Of a stretch of DNA of 64,000 bases, positions 63,549 to 64,000 are shown piece after piece. Where the stretch lies: NCBI GenBank assembly GCA_949752735.1, contig OX457053.1, positions 28,495,497 through 28,559,496 on the forward strand, written 5' to 3'. The stretch comes from Lumbricus terrestris. Lineage: Eukaryota > Annelida > Clitellata > Crassiclitellata > Lumbricidae. Under the pieces are notes generated by a model. That model ran no database searches. It was given only the letters and a program-made list of their open reading frames with translations, and was not told the origin of the DNA. Made by a program: the position numbers and the translations under genes. Within the stretch, counting starts at the first letter, position 1. Each line of letters begins with the position of its first letter.

Positions 63549-64000
63549 AAGGACAGTATGGGTAATCGATTAATGGATGTCCAGAATTAAATGACGTCAC
63601 AGCTCAGGGGATGGTGGCAATGTTCAGGAGAGACAGATGGCATTTCCTTCCTCGATGAAGAACCACCGAGAGTCGCTGAACTGGAAAGATGCTTCCATAT
63701 GATCACGAGTTGCAGCAGTATTTCGGCAACCCAACTCAGAAATGAATTCCAGTCTCTCTGTACACCATAGGCCGCTGGTCTCAAAGACAATCACCGCAAA
63801 AGCGTGGTCGTTGGTTACAGTAAATAAAAAAGGAATAAATTAAGAAAGAAAATAAAGTAGGCAAAACAATTGTTACTGCATTCAATTGTCTTGTTTCTCT
63901 TATTTAAGAACAAGACGAGACTATCCAAAGACGACGAATGGTCGACGTTAACTGAGGTTCAAGCACCTCGTCTTCTAATACATGAACCTCTTTATCCCGA
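63549..64000. other. 3' flank of gene 2 with a block shared with gene 1
   Basis: 63915-63960 (CTATCCAAAGACGACGAATGG, GTCGACGTTAACTGAGGTT) matches 25787-25835 just after the gene 1 stop. The rest is not recognised. The terminal PTP exons of gene 1 have no copy here. Confidence 0.6.

Overview
The window is nuclear DNA from an animal. It has spliced genes with GT-AG introns, fibronectin type III (FN3) exons in phase 1, a receptor-type protein tyrosine phosphatase (RPTP), dense microsatellites, and SINE, LINE, hAT, piggyBac-like and Tc1/mariner-like insertions. A marine invertebrate deuterostome, perhaps an echinoderm, is my best guess. The two foldback elements resemble sea-urchin TU elements as I remember them described, but this is inference. 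Nothing prokaryotic or viral is seen.

Region 1 (772-25759, + strand) is the 3' part of an RPTP gene. I can follow 19 exons whose splice phases agree throughout, giving about 651 codons. In order they encode the last FN3 module, a membrane-proximal ectodomain of the PTPRB/PTPRJ kind with a furin-like RKKR site, one transmembrane helix with a basic stop-transfer, a juxtamembrane segment, one complete PTP domain ([29 protein letters not shown] and Q-loop motifs all present), and a short tail with a YANG (pYxN) motif before a TGA stop. The gene's 5' end lies before the window.

Region 2 (25760-36406) is intergenic and repeat-filled: hAT MITEs, tRNA-type SINEs, LINE 3' ends, a perfect 76-bp palindrome and TATG/ATT microsatellite arrays.

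Region 3 (36407-63213, + strand) is a second, head-to-tail paralogue. Fourteen phase-consistent exons encode about nine FN3 modules (about 1009 codons). The last three have exactly the lengths (140, 96 and 70 nt) of the first three in region 1. Its phosphatase part is decayed: one PTP exon carries two in-frame stops, the WPD/Cys exon was not found, and the P-loop exon reads GVGRRG instead of GVGRTG with a 6-bp duplication. A 2.5-kb foldback element sits between the two decayed exons, and region 1 preserves the matching empty target site.

Introns are loaded with mobile DNA. There are about ten hAT-like insertions, most with exact 8-bp target duplications, one keeping an hAT dimerisation ORF. 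There are also about fourteen tRNA-derived SINE copies (several with nested insertions), a piggyBac-like element with a 60-bp minisatellite, a decayed mariner with long inverted repeats, and two foldback elements with 14-15-bp tandem repeats in their arms.
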